Part shown: piece after piece, positions 1 through 8,336 of the stretch
Layout: every line of letters begins with the position of its first letter
Position numbering within the stretch: the stretch's first letter is position 1
Made by a program: the position numbers and the translations under genes
Source of the DNA: Pseudoselenomonas ruminantium
GTDB taxonomy: Bacteria > Bacillota > Negativicutes > Selenomonadales > Selenomonadaceae
DNA: 64,000 nt
Reading direction: 5' to 3'
Assembly (NCBI GenBank): GCA_015058655.1
Contig: SVBX01000014.1
Coordinates: 1 to 64,000, forward strand
Notes under the pieces: model-generated
What the model saw: only the letters and a program-made list of their open reading frames with translations
Database searches by the model: none
Told to the model about the DNA's origin: nothing

Positions 1-1
1 G

Positions 2-43
2 GCGGACGGGGTCATCTTTGCTAACCTGAAATTCAAGATTTAA
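2..43 (+). CDS. C-terminal end of an unidentified protein (partial)
   Basis: An open frame entering from the left edge ends at TAA with the residues ADGVIFANLKFKI. The alternating hydrophobic residues near the end would suit the last strand of an outer-membrane beta-barrel, which would fit a diderm Firmicute, but 13 residues cannot establish this. Two hairpins that could terminate its transcript follow within 175 bp. The frame assignment itself is uncertain because it rests only on the absence of stops over 13 codons. Confidence 0.35.
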   Translation, partial: ADGVIFANLKFKI

Positions 44-125
44 GGGGAGAAACAGTTGATAATTCTCTCCTAAAGACGTATACTCTTTCTGTGAATTTGG
101 TTTTTGCATATCTAAATTCTACACC

Positions 126-162
126 TAATCCCGGGGCTTGAATGTCCCGGGATTATCTTTTT
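126..162 (+). terminator. Intrinsic terminator
   Basis: TAATCCCGGG pairs with CCCGGGATTA across a ten-base loop and is followed by TCTTTTT. It lies about 80 bases after the stop codon of the partial upstream frame and would end its transcript. Confidence 0.75.
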
Positions 163-174
163 GCATAAAAATGA

Positions 175-217
175 GGCTGTTACACGTTTTGATTACGTGC
201 AACAGCCCCTATTTGTT
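175..217. terminator. Second stem-loop, possible back-up terminator
   Basis: GGCTGTT pairs with AACAGCC and the stem continues inward with ACACG facing CGTGC. The T-rich stretch after it is weak. It follows the first terminator directly. The rest of the 43-466 gap contains repeat C and no convincing gene. Confidence 0.45.
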
Positions 218-271
218 TGCCCTGGGGGCAGGTATATGGAGGGATGGCGTAGAAGTTTTCCCCAGTGGATA

Positions 272-439
272 TTAGGGCGTGTTGATTAATTCACTCAGCC
301 CATCTTCACGGGTCTTGACTGTCCCTGCTGCGTTGACAAATCCTCGACATAGCACCGCTATGCCTCCGGTTTGTCGCCTTGCAATGGACAGCCAATCCCC
401 GCAAATCTGGGCCAAGTTCATTTAATCAACACGCCCTAA
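272..439. repeat. Family C palindromic element (~168 bp)
   Basis: The ends are TTAGGGCGTGTTGATTAA and its reverse complement, so the terminal inverted repeats are at least 18 bp and perfect. The two halves remain complementary, imperfectly, all the way to an apical CATAGC-ACC-GCTATG palindrome, so the whole element can fold as a single long hairpin. The apex matches that of the family B elements, although the ends differ. No transposase gene is present. The element ends about 12 bases before the ribosome-binding site of the nucleotidase gene, so it lies in that gene's leader or promoter region. A MITE-like non-autonomous element is the most likely explanation. Confidence 0.8.
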
Positions 440-466
440 GACTGATTTTCAGAAGGAGGTTTTTCT

Positions 467-2062
467 ATGACCAGGAATAGAAGCAGCGCTGCGCTTTGCC
501 TTGCCTTGTGCAGTTTCCTGCTGGCTCTGGTGTGGATGCCGGCAGCGGCGGGGGCGACTTCCGGCACAGGGGAGCTGGTTATCTTCCACACCAATGATAT
601 GCACGCCCGCATCCAGCCTGAGGATGACAGGGGCAAGTCCATCGGGCTGCCTGAGATGGCGGCGGCGGTAAAGGCTGCCAAGGCGGAAAATCCCGCCACG
701 CTCTGGCTGGATGCCGGGGACACGGTGCATGGCATGCCTTTGATCAATGTGACCAAGGGCGAGGGCATGGTGCCCTTGCTGAATGCGGCGGGCCTTGATG
801 CCATGGTGCCGGGGAACCATGATTTCAACTATGGCCAGGCCCAGCTGAGAAAGCTGGCGAAGGAAATGAAGTTCCCGGTGCTTTGCGCCAATCTGGTGGA
901 GAAGGAAACGGGCAAGCAGGTTTTCCCTGGTTACAAGATTTACAAGCTGCATGGCTTGAAGGTGGCGGTTTTCGGCTTGAGCACTCCGGAGTGCGCCTAC
1001 AAGAGCAGCCCTGCCAATGTGGAGGGGCTGGAGTTCTTGAATCCCGTGGACAAGGCGCGGGAAATGGTGAAGAAGTTGCGGCCCAAGTGCGATGTGCTCA
1101 TCGCCCTCATGCACATGGGCTTGGATGAGAGCAGCGAGTTCACCAGCGAGCGCATTGCCAGGGAAGCCCCCGGCATTGACCTGATCGTGGATGGACACAG
1201 CCACACCACTTTGCCGGAAGGGATGCAGGTGGGGGATACCCTCATAGTCCAGACGGGCTGGCATGAGCACAGCCTGGGCAAGGTGAAGATAGAGGTGGAC
1301 AAGCACCGCATTATTTCCAAGGAGGCAAAGCTGCTGAGCAAGGAAGACTTGAAAGCTCAAGGCATCAAGCCGGATGCGACCATTGAAAGAAGTTTGGCGA
1401 AAGCCAAGGAAACCAGCGACAGGCTCTTTGCCGAGGTGGTGGCCCACAGCGAGCGCACCCTGACCGGGGATCGGCTGGTGGTGCGCCGCCAGGAGTCGGA
1501 GCTGGGGAACCTTTGCGCTGATGCTATCCGCTGGCAGACGGGAGCGGAGATCGCGGTGGTGAACGGCGGCAGCCTGCGCACTGATTTGCCCAAGGGGAAT
1601 GTGACCATTGGTGACTGCCTGGCTATCTTCCCCTTCGGCAACACCGTCCGCTTGGCAGAGGTGCAGGGGAAGACCATCCGTCAGATGATGGAGCATTCTG
1701 TCTATGGCTATCCTGCCTCCTTCGGCGGTTTCCTGGATTTCTCCGGCATGACGGTAGATTTTGACCCCACTATGCCTGTAGGGCAGCGCATCAGGGCAAT
1801 CAAGGTGAACGGCGTGCCCTTGGATGAGGAGCGCATCTATACTCTGGCCGCCAACGATTTCCTTTTCGCAGGCGGTGATGAGTATACCATGCTGAAAGAT
1901 GTGAAAATCGTAGGTGAATCTGACACTTGCGAGACGATTTTGTCCAGGTACCTCAATGAGGTAGGCATGGATGGCATCAGCACAGGGCGGCTCAGAATGC
2001 TGAAGACCGTAGAGCTGCCCCAGGAAGAAGCAGACGGCACGCCCTTGGCCCAGGCTGCGTGA
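467..2062 (+). CDS. Secreted 5'-nucleotidase / UshA-family metallophosphoesterase
   Basis: The 531-residue protein begins with a hydrophobic signal peptide ending near AAAGA, so it should act in the periplasm or at the cell surface. The N-terminal calcineurin-like metallophosphoesterase domain shows the metal-ligand motifs FHTNDMHAR, DAGD, GNHD and GHSHT in the expected order. The C-terminal 5'-nucleotidase domain carries NGGSLRTDLPKG, the substrate-binding region. Such enzymes dephosphorylate extracellular nucleotides or 2',3'-cyclic nucleotides to nucleosides and phosphate; the exact substrate cannot be read. A strong GAAGGAGG lies shortly before the ATG. It is monocistronic: repeat C lies upstream and a terminator follows. 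Confidence 0.9.
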   Translation: MTRNRSSAALCLALCSFLLALVWMPAAAGATSGTGELVIFHTNDMHARIQPEDDRGKSIGLPEMAAAVKAAKAENPATLWLDAGDTVHGMPLINVTKGEGMVPLLNAAGLDAMVPGNHDFNYGQAQLRKLAKEMKFPVLCANLVEKETGKQVFPGYKIYKLHGLKVAVFGLSTPECAYKSSPANVEGLEFLNPVDKAREMVKKLRPKCDVLIALMHMGLDESSEFTSERIAREAPGIDLIVDGHSHTTLPEGMQVGDTLIVQTGWHEHSLGKVKIEVDKHRIISKEAKLLSKEDLKAQGIKPDATIERSLAKAKETSDRLFAEVVAHSERTLTGDRLVVRRQESELGNLCADAIRWQTGAEIAVVNGGSLRTDLPKGNVTIGDCLAIFPFGNTVRLAEVQGKTIRQMMEHSVYGYPASFGGFLDFSGMTVDFDPTMPVGQRIRAIKVNGVPLDEERIYTLAANDFLFAGGDEYTMLKDVKIVGESDTCETILSRYLNEVGMDGISTGRLRMLKTVELPQEEADGTPLAQAA

Positions 2063-2073
2063 GTTTTTGGCAG

Positions 2074-2105
2074 ACACCCTCATTTTCATGAGGGTGTTTT
2101 TTGCT
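2074..2105 (+). terminator. Intrinsic terminator after the nucleotidase gene
   Basis: ACACCCTCAT and ATGAGGGTGT form a perfect stem with a TTTC loop, followed by a run of T. It begins 11 bases after the nucleotidase stop codon. Confidence 0.9.
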
Positions 2106-2221
2106 GAAGCCTTATATTTTTAATCCAAATATAATATAATTTTAATGTTGTTCGAACCATCTTGTTTTAATATATGTATATCCCAATTGATTTATAGTGA
2201 ACGTCACAAAGAGTGCCAATC

Positions 2222-2393
2222 AGCCTTCCCCTTGAGGGGGCGCGTAAGCGCGGGAGCCCGGTGGGCTCCCTGGGAGGGGACCGCGAAGCGGTGGATGAGG
2301 TGGAACATTTCTTAAGAAGGTCTGCCTCTACTTGGTATGCTACACCTCATCCGTCAGCCTTCGGCTGCCACCTTCTCCTCAAGGAGAAGGCTT
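2222..2393. repeat. Family A palindromic element, copy 1
   Basis: The outer arms are AGCCTTCCCCTTGAGG and its approximate complement at the right end; the inner arms are GGATGAGGTGGA and CACCTCATCC. Secondary hairpins (CGCGTAAGCGCG, GAGCCCGGTGGGCTC, AGCCTTCGGCT) decorate it. It fills most of the gap between the nucleotidase terminator and tolC. The ORF-track entry 2213-2395 is only the repeat read as protein. Confidence 0.85.
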
Positions 2394-2443
2394 AAGTTGT
2401 CATTTCTAAGGACGTTTACGATAGCATGGCAGGAGGAAGACAG

Positions 2444-3769
2444 ATGAAAAGGAAGCAGCTGAGGATGGGTGCCTTGGCTTTGACAATGATGATGGGAGGC
2501 TTTTTCCCGTCTGCCGTAGGCAGCTGCGCGGAGCTTTCCCTGGATGAAGCCATAGAGATGGCCCTGGCCCAGAACACGGCCCTGAAGGTGACGAAGAAGG
2601 GTGAGGATACGGCAGAGGCCAAGGTCAGGCAGGCCAAGGGCAGCAATGGCGTCAGCGCGTCATTGAGCGACAACCTCACCACCAGGAAGATAGAGGGCGC
2701 CAGCGGCACCAATACCAACAACCTGAGTTTGTCCGGCAGCCTGCCCATATACACCGGGGGAAAGAACCAGGCCAGCATCAAGTCCAGCGAGATAGGTGTG
2801 GATACGGCCAGGCTGGCTACTGAGCGGGGCCAGGAGAATCTGAAGTTCTCGGTCATCAAGGCTTATTACGATGCCTTGGAGGCCAAGAAGACCATTGAGG
2901 TGGACCAGGAGTCCGTGGACAATTATCAGGCCCATCTCACCAATGTGCAGCAGCTCTACTCTGCCGGCTCCAAGGCCAAGATAGATGTGCTGCGTTCCTC
3001 CGTGGAGCTGTCCAATGCGCGGCAGACCCTCATCAAGGCTCAGAACAGCTATGAGGTGAAGCTGGCCAATCTCAGGAATTACCTGAATATGGACAGGGAC
3101 GAGCCTTTGACCCTCACCACGGATTTTTTCTTCGAGCGCTTTGACACTCCCATGAGCGAGGCCATTGCCTACGCCTACGGCAACCGCAAGGATCTGCAGG
3201 CAGATGCGTATGTGGTGGAGCAGCGGGAACTGGACATCAAGGCGGCCAAGGCAGGCTTCCTGCCCACGGTGAGCCTGAGCGTGGGCGCAGGGCAGGAGAA
3301 TGCCTTCGGCAGCAGCTCCTCCTCCAGCAATAATGTGTCGGCAGGCCTGGGGGTGAGCTGGAATATCTTCGACAGCGGCGTGACGAAGGCCAAGGTGGAC
3401 GAGGCAAAGATTGCCAGGGATGTGGCCAGGCTGAATCTGCAGAAGGACCAGGAAACGGCAGACCTGACCCTGCGCACCGCTTATTACAATATGCGGGAGG
3501 CAGAAAGGCGGCTGGATTCCACCGGGGATGCCGTGGGCCAGGCAGAGGAAGATTACTATATCGCCAAGGAAAAGTACCGGGCAGGCGAAGGCCTGATGCT
3601 GGACATCATCGATACCCAGCTGGCGCTTTCCACGGCCCAGCTGAACCATATCAGCGCCCAGTATGATTACGCGAGATACAAGGCAGAGGTAGAAAATGCC
3701 ATGGGCATCAGCCTGACGGATAAGGAGCAGGCTGCGGCAGACAGGCTTCTGGCAGATGAGGTGAAATAA
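2444..3769 (+). CDS. TolC-family outer-membrane efflux protein
   Basis: The ATG at 2444 is preferred over 2426 because AGGAGG lies seven bases before it. The product of about 441 residues starts with a signal peptide (MKRKQLRMGALALTMMMGGF, cleaved near GSCAE) and contains the two OEP repeats of TolC, with SLDEAIEMALAQN opening the first and the long alpha-helical coiled segments expected of the periplasmic tunnel. It would form the outer-membrane exit duct of a tripartite pump. Its stop codon overlaps the start of the adaptor gene (TAATG), so the two are translationally coupled. A TolC homologue is direct evidence for an outer membrane in this Firmicute-like genome. Confidence 0.93.
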   Translation: MKRKQLRMGALALTMMMGGFFPSAVGSCAELSLDEAIEMALAQNTALKVTKKGEDTAEAKVRQAKGSNGVSASLSDNLTTRKIEGASGTNTNNLSLSGSLPIYTGGKNQASIKSSEIGVDTARLATERGQENLKFSVIKAYYDALEAKKTIEVDQESVDNYQAHLTNVQQLYSAGSKAKIDVLRSSVELSNARQTLIKAQNSYEVKLANLRNYLNMDRDEPLTLTTDFFFERFDTPMSEAIAYAYGNRKDLQADAYVVEQRELDIKAAKAGFLPTVSLSVGAGQENAFGSSSSSSNNVSAGLGVSWNIFDSGVTKAKVDEAKIARDVARLNLQKDQETADLTLRTAYYNMREAERRLDSTGDAVGQAEEDYYIAKEKYRAGEGLMLDIIDTQLALSTAQLNHISAQYDYARYKAEVENAMGISLTDKEQAAADRLLADEVK

Positions 3770-4908
3770 TGGCTTTCAGCATCAGCAAGAAATGGATAGG
3801 GGCAGGCCTTGCCCTGCTGCTCCTGGGGGGCGGCGGCTACTACGCCTACCATGATTATCAGGCAAAGCAAGTGGCGGAGCAGGCGGCCGCAGTGAAGACG
3901 GTGAAGGTCTCCCGCATGAATATCAAGTCCACCGTGTCTGCCACGGGCACCATCCGTCCCGTGGATTCTGTAGAGGTCAGCGCCAAGATAACTGCCCGCA
4001 TCAAGAATATCCTGGTGAAGGAAAACGATTTGGTGACGGCGGGACAGACGGTGGCTATCCTGGACGGCAAGGATTTTGAGGCCAAGCGTGACCAGGCGCA
4101 GTTCAAGGTTACCAATACCCGGGCCAAATACAACCGCGCCGTGTATCTGCACGGCATTGGGGCGGAAACGGATGCAGATCTTGAGGATGCCACCCTGAAC
4201 TATGAGACGGCAGTATCAGCCCTGTCTGAGGCGGAAAGCGACCTCAATGAAACAGTCATCGTGGCCCCCATGGACGGCGTGGTGGTAGGTGAGCCCCAGA
4301 CCGTGGGTACCATGGCGGTGCAGGGAACCAGCAATCCTACGGTGATCATGCGCATCGCTGACCTTTCCAGCAAGCGCATCCAGGCGAAGGTGGACGAGAC
4401 GGACATCGGCAATGTGAAGGTGGGCCAGGAGGCAACCTTCACTGTGGACAGCTACAATGGCAAGACTTTCACGGCCAGGGTGGCAAAGATTTCCCAGACG
4501 GATACCAGCAACAGCTGGAACACGAATTCCTCTACCACCTCCTCAAGCTCCAGTTCCTCAGCCAGTGTCATCTACTATTATGTGACGCTGGATGTGGACG
4601 ACCCGGAAGGACTCCTGATGCCGGCCATGACGGCGCGGGTGGAAATCAACACCGCCAACAAGGAAAATGCCCTGGTGGTGCCCATCTCCACCCTGAAGAC
4701 TGACAGCCACGGCTCCTATGTGATAGTGAAGAACCCCGATGGCAGCCAGGAGAACCGCTATGTGGAGACAGGCATCTACAGCGATGAGTATGTGGAGATA
4801 CTGGATGGGCTCAGCGAAGGCGAAGAAATCGTCGCCACCTACACGGCAAAGGCAAGCTCCGGTGACAGCGCAAAAAAAAAGACTCAGGGCGGACCGCCTC
4901 CCATGTAA
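3769..4908 (+). CDS. MacA-like periplasmic adaptor (membrane fusion protein)
   Basis: The 379-residue protein has one N-terminal membrane anchor (about residues 9-26), then a split biotinyl-lipoyl domain (TGTIRPVDSVEVSAKI, later APMDGVVVGEPQTVG), a short coiled-coil hairpin with AETDADLEDATLNYETA, and beta-barrel and membrane-proximal domains. A serine-rich insert (SSTTSSSSSSSASV) near residues 247-260 is unusual and may be a flexible loop. It would bridge the inner-membrane MacB transporter and TolC. The gene overlaps tolC by one base and precedes the ATPase gene in the same operon, with a repeat fragment between. Confidence 0.93.
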   Translation: MAFSISKKWIGAGLALLLLGGGGYYAYHDYQAKQVAEQAAAVKTVKVSRMNIKSTVSATGTIRPVDSVEVSAKITARIKNILVKENDLVTAGQTVAILDGKDFEAKRDQAQFKVTNTRAKYNRAVYLHGIGAETDADLEDATLNYETAVSALSEAESDLNETVIVAPMDGVVVGEPQTVGTMAVQGTSNPTVIMRIADLSSKRIQAKVDETDIGNVKVGQEATFTVDSYNGKTFTARVAKISQTDTSNSWNTNSSTTSSSSSSSASVIYYYVTLDVDDPEGLLMPAMTARVEINTANKENALVVPISTLKTDSHGSYVIVKNPDGSQENRYVETGIYSDEYVEILDGLSEGEEIVATYTAKASSGDSAKKKTQGGPPPM

Positions 4909-4926
4909 TGAGGAGAATGAGGTAGC

Positions 4927-4997
4927 AGCCTAGCCTCCACCGCTTGCGGGGGAGGTGGCAGCCGAAGGCTGACGGAAGGGGCGCAGGCAAGCCCCCA
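4927..4997. repeat. Partial family A repeat inside the efflux operon
   Basis: The stretch contains CCTCCACCGCTTGCGGGGGAGG followed by GGTGGCAGCCGAAGGCTGACGGA, which matches the inner portion of family A elements; the outer arms are missing. It separates the adaptor stop from the ATPase ribosome-binding site. Because it is open in frame, the ORF track extends the ATPase into it; those 22 residues are probably not translated. Confidence 0.65.
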
Positions 4998-5009
4998 AGG
5001 AGGTTTTAC

Positions 5010-5735
5010 GTGTCTGAAAGCAAAGATACGCGCCATGTGACCATCAGGCTCACAGGCATACGCAAGGTATATAAGATAGGCGGGGAGGAACTGGCGGCGC
5101 TGGATGGCATTGACCTGGACATCCACCAGGGGGAGTTTGCTGCCCTGATGGGTCCCTCTGGTTCGGGGAAATCGACGCTGATGAATATTTTGGGCTGCCT
5201 TGACCGCCCCAGCACTGGCTCCTACCTGCTGGACGGGGAGGAAGTGGCAGGGCTTTCCGATGACAAGCTGGCCATCACCCGCAACAAGAAAATCGGCTTC
5301 GTGTTCCAGAACTTCAACCTGCTGTCCCGCATTTCCGCCCTTGATAATGTGGCGCTGCCCTTGGTATATGCAGGTGTCAGCAAGAAGGACAGGCTGGAGC
5401 GGGCCATGCAGTGCCTGCAGGCGGTGGGGCTGGCTGACAGGGCCGACCATCAGCCCAATGAGCTTTCCGGCGGTCAGCGGCAGAGGGTGGCCATCGCCAG
5501 GGCGCTGGTGAACGACCCTCATATCATCATGGCAGATGAGCCTACGGGCAACCTGGATACCAAGTCCACCAAGGACATCATGGGCATCTTCGAGGCCATG
5601 CACGAGATAGGGCGCACCATCATCCTGGTGACCCATGAGCCGGAAATCGCCGCCTGCGCCAGCCGCCAGCTGCTGGTGAGGGACGGGAAAATCACCCGGG
5701 ATGCGGGGAAGGGAGTGGTGATGGATGTCATCTGA
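5010..5735 (+). CDS. MacB/LolD-type ABC transporter ATP-binding protein
   Basis: The start is taken as GTG at 5010, because AAGGAGG at 4998-5004 precedes it and the upstream extension is repeat-derived. The roughly 241-residue ATPase shows a Walker A motif (GPSGSGKST), the Q-loop in VFQNFNLL, the ABC signature LSGGQRQRVAIARAL, Walker B (IIMADEPTGNLD) and the H-loop VTHEPE. This is the mechanical-energy subfamily found in MacB, LolD and FtsE. It drives the permease encoded by the next gene, whose start lies inside this gene's 3' end. Confidence 0.94.
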   Translation: MSESKDTRHVTIRLTGIRKVYKIGGEELAALDGIDLDIHQGEFAALMGPSGSGKSTLMNILGCLDRPSTGSYLLDGEEVAGLSDDKLAITRNKKIGFVFQNFNLLSRISALDNVALPLVYAGVSKKDRLERAMQCLQAVGLADRADHQPNELSGGQRQRVAIARALVNDPHIIMADEPTGNLDTKSTKDIMGIFEAMHEIGRTIILVTHEPEIAACASRQLLVRDGKITRDAGKGVVMDVI

Positions 5736-7011
5736 CAAGGAAGAAGCCTTCAAGCTGCCGCCTTTCACCGCCAAGGCTCACAAGTTCTGGCTCAACGATG
5801 CCAGGCAGTGCTTCATCATGGCCATCATCGCCCTGAAGGCCAACAAGATGAGGACTTTCCTCACCATGCTGGGCATCATCATCGGCGTGGGGGCGGTGAT
5901 TGCCCTGGTGTCCGTGGGCATGGGGGTGAAGACCAATGTGACCAGTTCCATTTCCAGCCTGGGCTCCAATATGCTCATCGTGTCTCCCGGTTCCTCCAAT
6001 CGAGGGGGCGTCCGGGGGGCGGCAGGCTCCATGCAGACCCTGAAGTATGATGATGCCGAGGCCATCAAGGAAAAAATCAAGGGCATCGACTATGTTTCCC
6101 CCACTGTCAGCAGTTCCTACCAGGTGGTAAACGGCAATATGAACTGGAACACCTCTGTGCAGGGGGTGACGCCGGAACTCATGTCCATCCGTTCTCTGAC
6201 AGTGGGCTATGGCTCCTTCATCAGCCAGAGCGATATGGCCAAGCGCCAGAGGGTGGCAGTGATTGGCACCACTGTAGCTGCGAATCTCTTTGGGGCGGAT
6301 AATCCCGTGGGGCAGAATATCCGCATCAACAACCAGCCCTTCAAGGTCATTGGCCTGCTGGAGTCCAAGGGCCAGTCCTCCATGGGGCAGGACCAGGACG
6401 ATATGATTTATGTGCCCATCACCACGGCCCAGGAGCGCATGCTGGGCATCACCTATGTCCAGTCCATCAATGTGCAGGTGACGAATCAGGAGGACATGGA
6501 CCAGGTGCAGGCAGAGATCGAGACTCTCCTGCGGCAGCGGCACCACATCCTGGCAGGGAAAGACGATGACTTCAATGTGAGGAACCTCACCAGCCTTATG
6601 GAGGCCATGAGCGAAAGCACCGCCATGCTCACCATCCTCCTGGGCTGCATTGCCGGCATTTCCCTGGTAGTAGGCGGCATCGGCATCATGAATATCATGA
6701 TGGTGTCCGTCACTGAAAGAACCAGAGAAATCGGCATTAGAAAGGCATTGGGGGCCACCTACGACAATATCATGATGCAGTTCATGATCGAGTCCATGGT
6801 CATAGGCATCGTAGGCGGCATCATCGGCATAGTGCTGGGCTGCGGCGCTTCCCAGATCATCGGCAAGCTGGGGAATTTCACCACGGTGGTCACTCTGCTG
6901 CCCATCCTGGTGTCCTTCTTCTTCTCCGTGGGGATTGGCCTGTTCTTCGGCATATACCCTGCGAGGAAAGCTGCCAAGCTCGACCCCATAGAAGCGCTCA
7001 GATACGAGTGA
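5725..7011 (+). CDS. MacB-like ABC transporter permease
   Basis: The 428-residue protein has the FtsX/MacB topology: one transmembrane helix near residues 40-65 (TFLTMLGIIIGVGAVIALVS), a large periplasmic MacB_PCD domain, then three C-terminal helices (LTILLGCIAGISLVVGGIGI, FMIESMVIGIVGGIIGIVLG, LLPILVSFFFSVGIGLFFGI) and the closing motif YPARKAAKLDPIEALRYE. The start codon overlaps the ATPase stop by 11 bases. With TolC and the adaptor it forms a complete MacAB-TolC type exporter for macrolides, peptides or lipids; the substrate is not deducible. It is the last gene of the operon. Confidence 0.94.
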   Translation: MSSDKEEAFKLPPFTAKAHKFWLNDARQCFIMAIIALKANKMRTFLTMLGIIIGVGAVIALVSVGMGVKTNVTSSISSLGSNMLIVSPGSSNRGGVRGAAGSMQTLKYDDAEAIKEKIKGIDYVSPTVSSSYQVVNGNMNWNTSVQGVTPELMSIRSLTVGYGSFISQSDMAKRQRVAVIGTTVAANLFGADNPVGQNIRINNQPFKVIGLLESKGQSSMGQDQDDMIYVPITTAQERMLGITYVQSINVQVTNQEDMDQVQAEIETLLRQRHHILAGKDDDFNVRNLTSLMEAMSESTAMLTILLGCIAGISLVVGGIGIMNIMMVSVTERTREIGIRKALGATYDNIMMQFMIESMVIGIVGGIIGIVLGCGASQIIGKLGNFTTVVTLLPILVSFFFSVGIGLFFGIYPARKAAKLDPIEALRYE

Positions 7012-7020
7012 CTGAACTTT

Positions 7021-7197
7021 AAGCCTTCCCCTTAGGGGGCGCGTAAGCGCGGGAGCCCAGTGGGCTCCCTGGGAGGTGCCCCGTTAGGGGCAGATGAGTT
7101 GGAGAGTTCTCTCGTTTATCTGCCTTATCTTGTCCATTTGCACCTCATCCGTCAGCCCTTCGGGCTGCCACCTTCCCCTCAAGGGGAAGGCTTTTTT
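7021..7197. repeat. Family A palindromic element, copy 2
   Basis: The outer arms are AAGCCTTCCCC and GGGGAAGGCTT, with the same internal hairpins as copy 1. It begins 10 bases after the macB stop codon. Its right end, CCTTCCCCTCAAGGGGAAGGC followed by TTTTTT, has the form of an intrinsic terminator and could end the efflux operon transcript. Confidence 0.85.
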
Positions 7198-7292
7198 ATT
7201 AGCTTTGCAGGATTCTTATTTAGCATGGTAGAATTTAAAATCAATTAGCAATGCATTTTATTTATATTTGAGTCAGAAGGAGTCGATCAGGC

Positions 7293-8141
7293 GTGAAGAT
7301 ATTGGTTACCGGTGTGACCGGGCAGTTGGGTTATGACTGCGTGAAGCAGCTGAAAGAGGCGGGGCATGAGGCGCAGGGCGTTTCCAGCAAAGAATTTCCC
7401 TTGACTGAGCCGCTGAAGATGGAGGCTTATCTGAGAAAGTTCAAGCCTGAGGCGGTGATACACTGCGCGGCTTATACGGCGGTGGACAAGGCGGAGGACG
7501 AGCCGGAGGCCTGCCGGGCGGTGGATGCTGAGGGCACCAGGAATCTGGCCCGGCTTTGCAAGGAGCTAGATGCCAAGCTCATCTATATCAGCACGGACTA
7601 TGTGTTCCCCGGGACGGGAGAGGAACCTTATGCGGAGGATGCTCCCACAGCTCCCGTGAATGTGTACGGGGCTTCCAAGCTGGCAGGTGAGGAAGCTGTC
7701 AGGGAAATCCTGGACAAGTATTTCATCGTGCGCATTTCCTGGGTCTTTGGCTATAACGGCAAGAACTTCATCCGCACCATGCTGAAGCTGGCTGAAAGCC
7801 ATGACAAGCTCACGGTGGTGGATGACCAGGTGGGCTCGCCTACCTACACCAGGGACTTGGCTGTGCTGCTGGCGGAAATGGTGGAGTCTGACAAATACGG
7901 CACCTACCACGCCACCAACGAGGGCTTCTGCTCTTGGGCAGACCTGGCCATTGAAACCTTCCGCCAAGCCGGGGCAAAGGTGGAGGTGGAGCGGGTGACT
8001 TCTGACAAGTTCCCCACCAAGGCCGTGAGGCCGCACAATTCACGCATGAGCAAGGCGGCCCTGGACAGGGCCGGATTCCAGCGCCTGCCCAGATGGCAGG
8101 ATGCAGTGGGGCGTTATCTGATAGAACTGCACAATCATTGA
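7293..8141 (+). CDS. rfbD: dTDP-4-dehydrorhamnose reductase
   Basis: The 282-residue NAD(P)-dependent epimerase-family enzyme reduces dTDP-4-keto-L-rhamnose to dTDP-L-rhamnose for cell-surface polysaccharide. It begins with the Rossmann motif VTGVTGQLGYD, shows CAAYTAVDKAEDEPE, the YGASKLAGE segment with the catalytic Tyr-x3-Lys, STDYVFPGTGEEPY, and the VDDQVGSPTYTRDLA block typical of RfbD. The GTG start is preceded by AGAAGGAG. It stands alone, apart from other rhamnose genes. Confidence 0.93.
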   Translation: MKILVTGVTGQLGYDCVKQLKEAGHEAQGVSSKEFPLTEPLKMEAYLRKFKPEAVIHCAAYTAVDKAEDEPEACRAVDAEGTRNLARLCKELDAKLIYISTDYVFPGTGEEPYAEDAPTAPVNVYGASKLAGEEAVREILDKYFIVRISWVFGYNGKNFIRTMLKLAESHDKLTVVDDQVGSPTYTRDLAVLLAEMVESDKYGTYHATNEGFCSWADLAIETFRQAGAKVEVERVTSDKFPTKAVRPHNSRMSKAALDRAGFQRLPRWQDAVGRYLIELHNH

Positions 8142-8154
8142 TGTCCATATGGAG

Positions 8155-8186
8155 AGTACACAAATGGCCTGTGTACTTTTTTTTTA
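8155..8186 (+). terminator. Intrinsic terminator after rfbD
   Basis: AGTACACA pairs with TGTGTACT around a seven-base loop and a run of nine or more T follows. Confidence 0.9.
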
Positions 8187-8336
8187 CTATAGGCGTAATA
8201 GAATCCATTCCGAATGCACAAATTTGGCAAAAATCTCTTGTTACCTTGTAATGTTTCTGATATACTTACAAAAGTAGTAATGCAAATGGACTAATATACA
8301 ACAAGGAAGGATAATGTTTAGAAGGGGATGTCTAAG

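Noticed and set aside
272-439. Complete insertion sequence
   Set aside because: The terminal inverted repeats are convincing but the element is 168 bp with no coding capacity and no clear target duplication.
449-2089. Long minus-strand ORF opposite the nucleotidase gene
   Set aside because: It is a shadow of a well-supported gene with conserved motifs and signal peptide on the plus strand; high GC content keeps the opposite frames open.
2213-2395. 60-residue ORF in the gap before tolC
   Set aside because: It is entirely made of family A repeat sequence and recurs wherever the repeat is present.
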